A model generated the notes under the pieces. It was not told the DNA's origin. It did no database searches and saw only the letters and a list, made by a program, of their open reading frames with translations. From NCBI GenBank assembly GCA_015487825.1, contig WFOZ01000092.1:1-9766 (forward strand): 9,766 bases of DNA, given 5' to 3'. This document shows positions 1-7,903 of the stretch, piece by piece (positions within the stretch are counted from its first letter, which is position 1; each line of letters starts with the position of its first letter). The position numbers were made by a program, and so were the translations under genes. The DNA is from Planctomycetaceae bacterium (GTDB lineage: Bacteria > Planctomycetota > Planctomycetia > Planctomycetales > Planctomycetaceae).

Positions 1-353
1 ATAATAATCTCCCCGTGATTAAATATAATGGATGGCTCAACAAAATTTTCATCAAATATATTATAAATAGCCATTTCTACCTGTAGAGACTGGATATTCA
101 CTAACCGCATATCTGAAAATTGCAACTTCCTGTGCCCAACTACTGGAAGTTTGCAATCAGTAATATCATGGAGTTTAAACAGTGCAGAAATACCTGGCTG
201 TGACACAGCAGGCATCTGCATTTCAACTTGTGGCAAACGCCCATCAATACATGAAATAGTAAATTGTTCGACATTCAGAAAATCGAACCAAGGAAAGTCT
301 GAAATAATATGATCATTAATTTCGAATGTCTGACCGGAAAGTAATTGAAGCAT
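1..353 (-). CDS. Unrecognised small beta-rich protein, N-terminal 117 residues (runs off left edge)
   Basis: An uninterrupted minus-strand reading frame starts at ATG 353-351 and stays open to the window edge, so only the N-terminal part is visible. The protein begins MLQLLSGQTFEINDH and later reads ALFKLHDITDCKLP. It has alternating hydrophobic and polar residues, typical of an all-beta fold, with no signal peptide and no membrane segment. I do not recognise the family. The mixture of short strands loosely recalls small immunity-type or DUF proteins, but that is only an impression. It lies downstream of the oxidoreductase gene on the same strand, and the gap between them carries a repeat of the beta-helix gene's 3' end. 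No strong Shine-Dalgarno sequence precedes the ATG. The uninterrupted length and plausible composition make a real gene likely, but the function is unknown. Confidence 0.6.
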   Translation of the reverse strand, partial: MLQLLSGQTFEINDHIISDFPWFDFLNVEQFTISCIDGRLPQVEMQMPAVSQPGISALFKLHDITDCKLPVVGHRKLQFSDMRLVNIQSLQVEMAIYNIFDENFVEPSIIFNHGEII

Positions 354-358
354 CGTTG

Positions 359-446
359 TATTATTTCGTTATGATAGAAGAAAGGCTTTTTCGGCCCTTC
401 CGCGGGGAACAGTACATGAATAATTACAGTTAATTTTTTGTGATCT
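359..446 (-). repeat. Diverged copy of the beta-helix gene's 3' end, spanning the oxidoreductase stop codon
   Basis: This stretch aligns with 1951-2036 in the same orientation: 59 of the first 80 aligned bases match, followed by a 2-base gap and six more matching bases. One reading frame on the minus strand encodes a tail containing TVPRGRAEKAFLLS and then a TAA at 371-369. The beta-helix protein ends with TVPRGGTGKAFLLP and also a TAA. Over 23 residues, 16 are identical and seven codons differ only synonymously. The oxidoreductase itself stops at 430 in another frame. Similarity continues about 10 bases past both stop codons, so this is DNA-level duplication and not just a shared peptide motif. 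Confidence 0.75.
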
Positions 447-1851
447 GGCTACGAATACGATTCAACTCTTTACTGATAATTGCAAATTCGAGCTGTTGAG
501 GGAGTTGTTTTTTTTCTGCACAAATTGCGGCGGTCACTCCGGCAGCTTCTCCCATGGCAACCGCATTGCCGGTAACGCGATAACTGGCGTGGGCGAAGAA
601 GTCACCACTGATGCAGCGACCAGCCATCAGTAAGCCATCAACATCTGCCGCGATTAACGCGCGAAGAGGGATATCGTACGGGACAACTTTATAACCATGA
701 CCGCTGTAGGCAGCTTTGCGGTTCGAATCGCGTGTTGCTGCATGAACATCGACGGCAAAAGTCGAACGGCAAATCGCATCTTTATGCCTGGCCCCTTTAA
801 GCAAATCATCGACTGTTACAAAATAACGCCCTTTAATTCGCCTGCCGTCACGAATTCCAATTTGCTCAGCTGTGGTCACTAAGCGTGTTTCACTCCAGCC
901 ACCTCCCAGGCTTCTCAGGCTATTACACATTCGAAACAATTCTCGTCTCGCACGAATAGTCGCCTCAGTAACGGCAACTGCATCATAAGGTTTCACGCTG
1001 TATTCGTGATTGAACATAACTGCTGCGGTCGCCCCCCTCATGTGCCATAGGGTCGGCTTTGCGTAAGATGGCTCAAAACCAGCTTTGGCCATTTCCTTAA
1101 AAAGGCGATCTTTATTTTTTGAAGAGGCCGTGTTTGCGAAATCAGCCAAAACTTCAGGAGCCGCGGTGATAACTCCCATTAAAGACATCGGCTGACAGGG
1201 GCAGTCTTTCTCCTGACCGAATTCCCATTCACACCCGGCGAGCGAACTTAAATCGCCATCGCCTGTAGTGTCGATGAAAATACCAGCCTGCCAGGCTTCA
1301 CGACCTGATTTTGATTCCGTCACAATTGTTCCGAGTCGTCCTGCATCATTTTTATACGCCCCGACAACCCGAGTGTGTAATTGAATATGAATTTTTTCTT
1401 TCAGACAAAGATCTTCCAACAGATATTTCATCGCTTCGACATCGTACACATAATTCTTCTTACTCCCTTTAGGTTTTCTTTGGTCGTAAGTCGTAGCATC
1501 CATCGCATCCAGTTTTGAAACCAGCTCTGTATTGAAACCGGGCTTTTCGGCATCGATCACATAAGAAAGCATACCGCTGGTCCAGACGCCTCCCAGGCAA
1601 CCGTGCAGTTCAATCAGCTTCACCTTTGCCCCTGCCCTGGCAGCAGAAATCGCCGCAGAAACACCAGCCGGCCCGCCTCCACAAACAACAACATCAAACT
1701 GTCCTGCAAGTGGAATTTGACGTGATGGCTCCCTGTAGTCTATTCCTGCATCTCCAGCTTGAACTGTTGTGGCGAAAGCACCGGCACCGGCAAACGCGAC
1801 CGTACCGGTAAGGGTGTTAAAAAATGCTCTGCGATCAATTTTTTGATTCAT
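430..1851 (-). CDS. Tat-exported FAD-dependent oxidoreductase (FAD_oxidored family)
   Basis: This is a flavoprotein of about 473 residues whose substrate cannot be told from the sequence. ATG 1851-1849 was chosen because the product then begins MNQKIDRRAFF, a twin-arginine signal (R7, R8) followed by a hydrophobic segment ending near QAG at 31-33. A TTG start 20 codons upstream would bury that signal. The dinucleotide-binding motif is at 57-63 (CGGGPAG), with an acidic E81 ending the second strand. The family-typical GLGGVWTSGM-like stretch is at about 85-94 (HGCLGGVWTSGM in this protein). The C-terminal FAD-contact region (LLMAGRCISGDFFAHASYR, then GEAAGVTAA) is intact. Length fits the family. 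Such proteins are common in planctomycetes near secreted carbohydrate-active proteins, and the upstream neighbour here is an exported beta-helix protein, so a periplasmic role in carbohydrate or metabolite oxidation is a reasonable inference. The 3' end overlaps a repeat of the neighbour's tail. Confidence 0.88.
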   Translation of the reverse strand: MNQKIDRRAFFNTLTGTVAFAGAGAFATTVQAGDAGIDYREPSRQIPLAGQFDVVVCGGGPAGVSAAISAARAGAKVKLIELHGCLGGVWTSGMLSYVIDAEKPGFNTELVSKLDAMDATTYDQRKPKGSKKNYVYDVEAMKYLLEDLCLKEKIHIQLHTRVVGAYKNDAGRLGTIVTESKSGREAWQAGIFIDTTGDGDLSSLAGCEWEFGQEKDCPCQPMSLMGVITAAPEVLADFANTASSKNKDRLFKEMAKAGFEPSYAKPTLWHMRGATAAVMFNHEYSVKPYDAVAVTEATIRARRELFRMCNSLRSLGGGWSETRLVTTAEQIGIRDGRRIKGRYFVTVDDLLKGARHKDAICRSTFAVDVHAATRDSNRKAAYSGHGYKVVPYDIPLRALIAADVDGLLMAGRCISGDFFAHASYRVTGNAVAMGEAAGVTAAICAEKKQLPQQLEFAIISKELNRIRSQITKN

Positions 1852-1950
1852 ATTACCGACGGTCTTTTCCTCTGGGTGACAAACGGAAGGATTAAAGTTT
1901 GCTGTCAGCAATCAGAATGAACCAGCTGTGCTGAGACTTTAGTAAATTTC

Positions 1951-2036
1951 TACTATTTCATTATGGTAAAAGAAAGGCCTTCCCGGTTCCTCCCCGGGGG
2001 ACTGTCTGTGGATAATTCCGGTTGATTTTCTGATCT
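1951..2036 (-). repeat. 3'-end repeat, copy inside the beta-helix gene
   Basis: This is the partner of the repeat at 359-446. It covers the last codons of the beta-helix gene, its TAA (1963-1961) and about 10 downstream bases. The two copies lie in the same orientation and flank the oxidoreductase gene. In this copy the repeat is in frame with the full-length protein and codes for the tail KINRNYPQTVPRGGTGKAFL plus the last two residues. Confidence 0.75.
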
Positions 2037-3349
2037 TTAACTTCAACCAACTTTTTCTCAGCTTCTTCAAATCTTTTACCGTAACACGTTACCTTACTGA
2101 GGTGAAAATCCCGCACGGTGACATCGCGATCAGGCGAAAAGATCTCTACCCAGCTATTCGGATCTTTGCCGTGACGATACGTCTGTGACATCGGGCCAAT
2201 CTGAACAAGTCGATATGTGGGAGGCAAGGGGAATCGCAAATCGACATCATCAATTGTTAACGTACTAACTTCAGCGGCAATTTGAATGTACCCGGGACGA
2301 GTAAATCTCAGATGTTGCATCGAGATATTCCGTAGTTTGCCAAGTTCTACACTGAAATCATTGTCGCGACCATGTTCAAGATTTGGCTGGTCATAGAATT
2401 TGAATTCACGAATATTGGTAACATTTCGTATGACGATATCATGAACAGGACAATTGAGTCTGCTGCCATCAGTAAACTGCTTGACGCCGGGCAGCAACCG
2501 AATTGCATCGGCTGCATTTTTTTCATCCGGCGCCCCAATGATGTTTTCAACAACGAGATGATGAATTGCCCCGAAACTCGGAGCACACTGGCGCCAGTCC
2601 CACGCTGTCAGAGAGACCGTATCATCGTGAGAGTCTCCCCTGATATTGCGAAGAACCCCCTGACTCGCCGGTCCGCTGACATGGACACCATCACGTCGAT
2701 GACGATCAAGCGTTACTCCATCAACCAAAAAATCCTTTATGTTCCCCAAATGAACAGCAAATGGCTTACTCTGCCTGACAGTTACATTCTTTACGGAAAC
2801 ACGCCGCACATTATGCAGAAGAATTACGCCATGTGTTCCCGGAACCGAATTCTTCTTTGATGAAGTCCCTTTCACATTGCCGTTATTTTCCCGTTTCCCT
2901 GTAGCGAGTGTCGTCCAGATACCACCTTCTATACTAATATCAGTATCAAACTGAAGATTATCCGGAACTGCTTTATCGGCAAAACCGATAATATTTTTAT
3001 TGCGAATCATACAGGTATTGCATCCCGGTTTAAGCCGGATCTCTGCTTTAAGCGCAGCTTTGAACGAATCGCCGGACTGGAGAATAAGCGGACCATCCAG
3101 ATAATAAGGTTCTTTGCGATAAGGCAGATAAACAGTATTCTCTTTTTCCAGTGCAGCCTGAATGGCTGCTCTCCAGAGCTCTGCGGTAACGGTTCTGTTT
3201 TCCCACTCCCCCTTCTCTGTCGGCCAGCGTTCATTCCAAGTATCTTTTTGCACGAGCGAACGATAATCTTCCAATCCAGCGATAACGGCAAGAGGAGCGT
3301 TAAGCAGGTAACATAATAAAGCTGTAGATAAAAAAACTGATTTCAGCAT
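1961..3349 (-). CDS. Secreted right-handed beta-helix protein, GH28/pectin-lyase-like
   Basis: This is a probable exported polysaccharide-active or polysaccharide-binding protein of 462 residues. ATG 3349-3347 gives a classic Sec signal peptide (MLKSVFLSTALLCYLLNAPL, cleavage near AVIAG at 21-25). An earlier in-frame ATG at 3433, two bases after the glcF stop, would add 28 residues in front of the signal and is less likely, though it could serve translational coupling. Residues 75-420 show strand-turn repeats (for example VKNVTV, VVENII, IVIRNVTNI) typical of a parallel beta-helix. The segment DGVHVSGP (220-227) followed by GDSHDDTVSLTAWDW (238-252) resembles the NTD/DD acidic motifs of GH28 polygalacturonases, but a clear GHG or RIK motif was not found, so hydrolase activity is uncertain. 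The C-terminal tail is shared, as DNA, with the region after the oxidoreductase gene. It follows glcF closely and may be co-transcribed with it. Confidence 0.8.
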   Translation of the reverse strand: MLKSVFLSTALLCYLLNAPLAVIAGLEDYRSLVQKDTWNERWPTEKGEWENRTVTAELWRAAIQAALEKENTVYLPYRKEPYYLDGPLILQSGDSFKAALKAEIRLKPGCNTCMIRNKNIIGFADKAVPDNLQFDTDISIEGGIWTTLATGKRENNGNVKGTSSKKNSVPGTHGVILLHNVRRVSVKNVTVRQSKPFAVHLGNIKDFLVDGVTLDRHRRDGVHVSGPASQGVLRNIRGDSHDDTVSLTAWDWRQCAPSFGAIHHLVVENIIGAPDEKNAADAIRLLPGVKQFTDGSRLNCPVHDIVIRNVTNIREFKFYDQPNLEHGRDNDFSVELGKLRNISMQHLRFTRPGYIQIAAEVSTLTIDDVDLRFPLPPTYRLVQIGPMSQTYRHGKDPNSWVEIFSPDRDVTVRDFHLSKVTCYGKRFEEAEKKLVEVKDQKINRNYPQTVPRGGTGKAFLLP

Positions 3350-3435
3350 TCCACTATCATCCAATCGAAATACTCTTACACCATTCGCAAAACACCTAAT
3401 AGCACCAGGTGATTGCTGTTTAGAGCTACCCATAC

Positions 3436-4791
3436 TTATCGGCAGCGAAGCTCATCCCAGGTTACTTTTCGCTGACTGGCATCAAACAGTTCAACAGGAT
3501 GAAAGACCGGAATTTTCTTGCCACGTTGTTTCAATAAAGCCATCAGTTGCAGGGCACAACCAGCGTTGGCACTGACAATTGCATCAGGCGATTTTGCCAG
3601 AATATTATCAATCTTCCGGTTTCCAAGTTCATCCGACATTTCAGGCTGCAGCAGGTTATAACTTCCTGCTGCTCCACAACAGATGTTCGGTTCCAGAATT
3701 TCCAGAATTTCCACGCCCGGAATTTTATTGAGTAACTCGCGAGGAGCCTGATCAATCTGCTGAGCGTGTTTCAGGTGACACGCATCCTGATAAACCACGC
3801 GAATCGGAAGTTCCCCTTGCGGCGGTGCGAGGTCGAGTCCAGCAAGATACTCTGTAATATCGCGAACTTTTCCTGCAAAGCGATTCAGACGGGTCACCTC
3901 ATCGGAAGTTGCATGCCCGGATTTTTCCAGATGAATGTATTCCTTCAACATCGCCCCGCAGCCTGCAACATTCACCAGGACAACATCAACAGGCTGCTCA
4001 CCAAAGGCATCTACATTGGCAAGCGCCCGATGAGTTGCTGATTCCGTTTGCCCGGTATGAAATTCCATCGCCCCGCAACATTGTTGAGTTTTAGGCACAA
4101 TCACTTCACAGCCGGCTTCCTGCAAAACTCGCGCGCACGCCCAGTGAACGTGACGAAACATCACATCAGCCACGCATCCCAGAAACAGGCCGACGCGGGC
4201 ATTTCGAGTTCCAACTGCAGGAAGTGATCGAGGCAGTACCGGTTGATCGCGTTGCAGTTTGGGTAACATTCTCTGCATTCTCTGCAAAGGCATCGGCAGC
4301 AATTTTATGATACCAACCCGGTCGATGAGCCAATCCAGTTTCATCATCTGCATCAATCGTGCCGGCCAAAGAACCCGCTCCAGGCGTTTGCGATTCGGAA
4401 ACAGATCTCGCAGAAAAATTCGCTCGAACCAGTTCAGCCCCTTCCCTGTCTTTTCCAACTGTTTCTGACGATCCGAAATACGGAATGTTTCGATCAGTTG
4501 CCCATACTCCACTCCGGAAGGACAAGCTGTCTCGCAACTTCTGCAATCCAGGCACAAATCAAGATGTCCACGCACACGCTCGTTCAACCCAATTCGGCTT
4601 TCCTCGACACCCCGCATCAGATGAATCCGCCCGCGCGGGCTATCGTTTTCGTTGCCCGTTACCAGATACGTCGGGCAGGACGACGTACATAACCCGCAAT
4701 GAATACAGTTCAACAGTTGATCGTGAGGCACAAACCCCTGATAATCAGAACAAGGTTGTGACACTTGAGTTGTAGTCTCTGAAGTCGCCAT
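3436..4791 (-). CDS. glcF: Glycolate oxidase iron-sulfur subunit GlcF
   Basis: This is the electron-transfer subunit of glycolate dehydrogenase (glycolate to glyoxylate), with 451 residues from ATG 4791-4789. A TTG three codons upstream is the alternative start. Two 4Fe-4S ferredoxin motifs are complete: C29, C32, C35, C39 (CIHCGLCTSSCPT) and C80, C83, C86, C90 (CLDCRSCETACPS). Two cysteine-rich CCG (DUF224) domains follow, with signatures FLGC...QQCCGAMEFHTG and DACHLKHAQQ...NICCGAAGSYNLLQ. The order and size match GlcF; the E. coli protein is about 407 residues, so this one is slightly longer. The FAD subunits GlcD and GlcE are not in the window, so they would have to be encoded elsewhere. 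No strong Shine-Dalgarno sequence is seen. The gene is divergent from nadC with about 100 bases between the starts. Confidence 0.93.
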   Translation of the reverse strand: MATSETTTQVSQPCSDYQGFVPHDQLLNCIHCGLCTSSCPTYLVTGNENDSPRGRIHLMRGVEESRIGLNERVRGHLDLCLDCRSCETACPSGVEYGQLIETFRISDRQKQLEKTGKGLNWFERIFLRDLFPNRKRLERVLWPARLMQMMKLDWLIDRVGIIKLLPMPLQRMQRMLPKLQRDQPVLPRSLPAVGTRNARVGLFLGCVADVMFRHVHWACARVLQEAGCEVIVPKTQQCCGAMEFHTGQTESATHRALANVDAFGEQPVDVVLVNVAGCGAMLKEYIHLEKSGHATSDEVTRLNRFAGKVRDITEYLAGLDLAPPQGELPIRVVYQDACHLKHAQQIDQAPRELLNKIPGVEILEILEPNICCGAAGSYNLLQPEMSDELGNRKIDNILAKSPDAIVSANAGCALQLMALLKQRGKKIPVFHPVELFDASQRKVTWDELRCR

Positions 4792-4833
4792 ATTTGTCAA
4801 TGTATCTTTCTGTCATCCGCCATTAAAAGCGAC

Positions 4834-4839
4834 TATAAT
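4834..4839 (+). promoter_or_regulatory. Candidate -10 element for nadC
   Basis: A perfect TATAAT lies 51 bases before the nadC ATG, in the only short divergent intergenic stretch. No good -35 is visible at 16-18 bases upstream (TGTCAT at 4811-4816 is the nearest), so this is a weak call based on the -10 match and position alone. Confidence 0.3.
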
Positions 4840-4890
4840 CCAGCCACGCCATCGTATCAAATATCTATAGAAATAAATATCGAAACAAAA

Positions 4891-5790
4891 ATGGATTACA
4901 GACTATACACAACATGCTCTTTCGAGCAAAACGAGATCGCTGCTGCTCATTCACTTATTTCCCTTGCTCTTCGTGAAGACCTGGACAGCGCAACAGACTT
5001 GACCTCCGCACTGACAATTTCTCCTGAGGAAACTGCCTGTGTTGCAATCAATGCACGCAAAAATGGAGTTCTGTGCGGTTTACCTGTAGCTGAAATGGTC
5101 CTGCAGGCAATCGATGCTTCCTTAAAGATCGATATCAAAAACAAAGATGGCTCGCTCATTACTGCAGGAGAAACAATTGCGATAATTTCCGGACCGACTC
5201 GTCAGTTATTAATCGCTGAACGAACCGTTCTGAATTTCATGACACATCTCAGTGGTATCGCAAGCTTAACGAACCTGTTTGTTCAGGAAGTCACAGGCAC
5301 CTCGGCTAAGATTCTTGATACCCGTAAAACACACCCGGGGTTCCGCTTACTCGAAAAGTATGCCGTACGCTGCGGCGGCGGACAGAATCATCGAATCGGA
5401 CTGTTCGATGCTGTTTTAATCAAAGACAACCATCTGGCTGCCCGAAAAAAATCTCACCCACAAGAATCACTCGCGCAGTTTCTACAACTCGCCCGTACAA
5501 CGTATCCGCAGACAACCATCGAGGTTGAAGTCGATACCCTGGAACAACTACAGGAAATGATCCCCGGAGAGCCGGATATTATTCTGCTCGATAACATGAG
5601 TAACGACTTATTAAAACAGGCCGTTAAAATAAGAAACGAACAAAACCCGAATATCCTCCTGGAAGCATCGGGAAGTGTTAATCTTCAAACAGTCAGACAG
5701 ATCGCCCAAAGCGGAGTAGATCGAATCAGCATAGGCAGCCTGACCCACTCTGCCCCCGCATTCGATATCGGTTTCGACTGGATTGAATAA
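4891..5790 (+). CDS. nadC: Nicotinate-nucleotide pyrophosphorylase (quinolinate phosphoribosyltransferase)
   Basis: NadC converts quinolinate and PRPP to nicotinate mononucleotide, CO2 and pyrophosphate, the third step of de novo NAD synthesis in the cytoplasm. The 299 residues match the family length. Visible signatures are the N-terminal ALREDL (26-31), ERTVLNFMTHLSGIAS (110-125), DTRKTHPG (143-150), EKYAVRCGGGQNHRIGL (155-171), LIKDNH (176-181), EVEVDT (211-216), LLDNM (232-236), EASGSV (258-263) and the final SIGSLTHS (280-287). The conserved substrate-binding basic residues (R145, K146, R160, H167, R168, K178) are all present. The ATG lacks an obvious Shine-Dalgarno sequence; the A-rich leader (ATCGAAACAAAA) may suffice. 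It is a single gene, divergent from glcF, and its stop codon abuts the stop codon of the convergent ceramidase-like gene. Confidence 0.96.
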   Translation: MDYRLYTTCSFEQNEIAAAHSLISLALREDLDSATDLTSALTISPEETACVAINARKNGVLCGLPVAEMVLQAIDASLKIDIKNKDGSLITAGETIAIISGPTRQLLIAERTVLNFMTHLSGIASLTNLFVQEVTGTSAKILDTRKTHPGFRLLEKYAVRCGGGQNHRIGLFDAVLIKDNHLAARKKSHPQESLAQFLQLARTTYPQTTIEVEVDTLEQLQEMIPGEPDIILLDNMSNDLLKQAVKIRNEQNPNILLEASGSVNLQTVRQIAQSGVDRISIGSLTHSAPAFDIGFDWIE

Positions 5791-7128
5791 TCATGCAAAT
5801 AGTTTCTCAATCCCCTGCATTAACAGCGAATCGATTTTCGGGTTGCTGAAAGCCACATTAATTTCATAGCCGCCCTGAGCATACGCTTCTGCAGTCGGAA
5901 TGTACCAGGGCCCGCCATCGCCGTAGCCTGCCACCGCGACAAAGCGATCCTGATGCAAAACCTGCGTGCGTAACTGAAATTCAACAAATGGTTCCGCAGG
6001 CAGGTGAATGATGGAAAGATTGTTAATATGCAAACCACTGAGAACAATCGGTTGAGGGTCTTTTTTCTGAAGTCGTTTTAACCAGGCAAGAGTAAATGCA
6101 GGTCGGTTACGATGAACAACTCTTTTTGTTTTGTCAGAAATCTGCTTCTGTAGTGATTCGATAGAAAAAATATCGCGAGCCGGGGGAATCAGATTTTCCG
6201 TTTTCCATCGTAAAGATGTAATCGGTTCCGGCTTCAGTCGGGCAGATGTTTTTTCCATCGCTGCATATAACCGCTCTGCCAGAACGCGGCGATATTTATG
6301 CTCACCGCTGTTGCTGTACTTGCCCGCATTCAAATTCCCTGCACACCCCGTAAAATAAACCTGCAGACAACCGGGGGAATCATGTTCTTCTTTCAATCGC
6401 CTGGCCAGTCCGACAAAATCACTGGAAACCCGCCCTTGCTGACAACAATAACTGATCGGATGCACGGCGTAATAATAAAACGCAGCTACTTTATCCGCCC
6501 CGTTATAAAACCCGATTGTTCTAAGCCAGGGATCAATTAACCCCGTTGGTAAGTCGCGAACATCGTCGCTGTTGGGCGATACCGAGCGATTCGTTTTCAC
6601 TCGACCATCCGATCCTAAAATGCGACGGTTTGAAGCAACCTGATCGACCAGCGCCCGTGATGCTGCAATGTGCGTTAAAGGTTGAGAACTCTTGAGGCTT
6701 TCTCGAACAACTTCAGCAGCTCGTTTCAGGCAGGTATCGAAGAATTCAATATCAACATTGTGAGGCAGATCTCCTTCAGCGTTGATTATTTCTTCAGCTT
6801 CCAGACAAACAAACGGTGCATCATGTTGATGTACACATTGAACAGCAACATATTGCGCAGTTGTTCCGGCAGCATCCGCCAGACATTTTCGCCAGGCATA
6901 GTGCGCAGAATTGCAAATGCCCGTCCAGTCAACCGCACAGAGTACAATCGGTTTTACACCTCCAGAAATAACCACTCCACGAGCAGAAAGGGGATCATCA
7001 ACCGCAGTAACCGCCGGAATCCATCCTCCACACAAGGAATGCCCCGGTGGCGGTGTGACATCAAACTGAAACGTTGCAATGGAATACCGCACTGGAAAAA
7101 ACCCGGCTGATGACAGGAAACGAGCCAC
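5791..7128 (-). CDS. Neutral/alkaline ceramidase-like protein (N-terminal catalytic-domain type)
   Basis: This 445-residue protein resembles the metal-dependent N-terminal domain of neutral ceramidases. Stand-alone relatives are common as hypothetical proteins in planctomycetes, and their real substrate is unknown. Signatures in order: FDVTPPPGHSLCGG (22-35), CVHQHDAPF (98-106, corresponding to the zinc-binding THTH region), YYAVHPISY (219-227, second metal histidine, H223), VYFTGCAGNLNAGKY (257-271), LPAEPFVEFQ (376-385, probable acidic ligand), and YGDGGPWYIPTAEAYAQGGYE near 402-422, which would supply the tyrosine ligand. No signal peptide is evident, so it is probably cytoplasmic, unlike secreted ceramidases. 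The start used is GTG 7128; another GTG at codon 13 (7092) is also possible, because homology only becomes clear at about residue 15. It lacks the C-terminal immunoglobulin-like domain of full ceramidases. Confidence 0.82.
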   Translation of the reverse strand: MARFLSSAGFFPVRYSIATFQFDVTPPPGHSLCGGWIPAVTAVDDPLSARGVVISGGVKPIVLCAVDWTGICNSAHYAWRKCLADAAGTTAQYVAVQCVHQHDAPFVCLEAEEIINAEGDLPHNVDIEFFDTCLKRAAEVVRESLKSSQPLTHIAASRALVDQVASNRRILGSDGRVKTNRSVSPNSDDVRDLPTGLIDPWLRTIGFYNGADKVAAFYYYAVHPISYCCQQGRVSSDFVGLARRLKEEHDSPGCLQVYFTGCAGNLNAGKYSNSGEHKYRRVLAERLYAAMEKTSARLKPEPITSLRWKTENLIPPARDIFSIESLQKQISDKTKRVVHRNRPAFTLAWLKRLQKKDPQPIVLSGLHINNLSIIHLPAEPFVEFQLRTQVLHQDRFVAVAGYGDGGPWYIPTAEAYAQGGYEINVAFSNPKIDSLLMQGIEKLFA

Positions 7129-7903
7129 TGGAGAGACAAAACAATTGTATCTTAACAGGCAGGTTATTTTTTACATGACCATTCGCAATAATATCACACA
7201 AATAGAATATTTTGTAACCGGATCGTTGCAATTATTGATGAGATCATACGCCACGATTTTGTGAACCATAATACTTTCGAGCTGCAAGAATTGCCTGTTT
7301 TCACTCATACGGCTCACAAAGTTGCAGTCCTCGGAATGAGAGAAAAATCCGGATCGCATCGGGTATGCGGTCAGCATTATTATAGTTTGACCCAATCGGG
7401 CCACATACAACATCTAGTGGTTGCCAAGGTTATTTCTCGCAAAATGAGCGAAACGCTTTACAAGTGAGTTGCAGCTCTATAAAACGTCCGCACTTCGCAG
7501 GATTGATCTTGACTCAAACCGCCTGTTATGCGGTTGGCCTGCGAATGTTTGTTTTCGGTGTCATGGATGACAAGGGCCACTCGATGCGACTGAACGGAAT
7601 CAGTCCCACGTTACTACACTCCCTCCCTGCTTCACATCTGAGCATGTGGAATCGGTTGAGCCTGCGTGTGTCATCAATGACATCAGTAATCCCCAAGCAG
7701 GGATTATCTGGTCTGTCTGGCAATCCCCTCTCTGTTATTGCATCGTTTCTTACGAGTATCCCTTACTCGAGAAAAGAAATTCGATCGGCAGGTTGTCAGG
7801 CAAATTTACCAGTACGCAGCGTCTTGCAGGAAAACCTGAACAGGTAATATTTCCAGAAGCAAGGCATTTGTTTTTTCAACTATTCACGGAAGGAGAGTTT
7901 GGG
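7129..7903. other. 775-base stretch with no convincing gene
   Basis: This gap separates two divergently transcribed genes. Open frames of 60-127 codons occur on both strands but have atypical composition, poor starts and no recognisable motif. A small hairpin (AACCGC / GCGGTT, 7517-7535) is present. The only candidate signals are near the right end, before the C26-like gene. I cannot say whether a lost gene once lay here. Confidence 0.6.
7824..7850 (+). promoter_or_regulatory. Weak candidate promoter with overlapping small palindrome
   Basis: TTGCAG (7824-7829) and TAATAT (7845-7850) are spaced 15 bases apart, 54 bases before the downstream ATG. The palindrome ACCTGAACAGGT (7834-7845) fills most of the spacer and could be an operator. 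The spacing is shorter than optimal, so this is only suggestive. Confidence 0.25.

Noticed and set aside
430..446. Programmed -1 frameshift at the A AAA AAT sequence before the oxidoreductase stop
   Set aside because: The -1 frame does not give the shared tail; a +1 shift or loss of one A is needed, so a classic slippery -1 site does not explain it.
2372..2860. 162-codon plus-strand open frame
   Set aside because: It is antisense to the well-supported beta-helix gene, has no recognisable motif and no good ribosome-binding site.
4359..4775. 138-codon plus-strand open frame
   Set aside because: It lies antisense to glcF, whose cysteine motifs prove the minus-strand reading.
7464..7847. 127-codon plus-strand open frame in the large gap
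   Set aside because: The serine/leucine-rich text has no domain signature, and the start has no convincing ribosome-binding site.
7646..7903. N-terminal extension of the C26-like gene
   Set aside because: The extra 86 codons lack family similarity, and a strong Shine-Dalgarno precedes the ATG at 7904, where homology begins.
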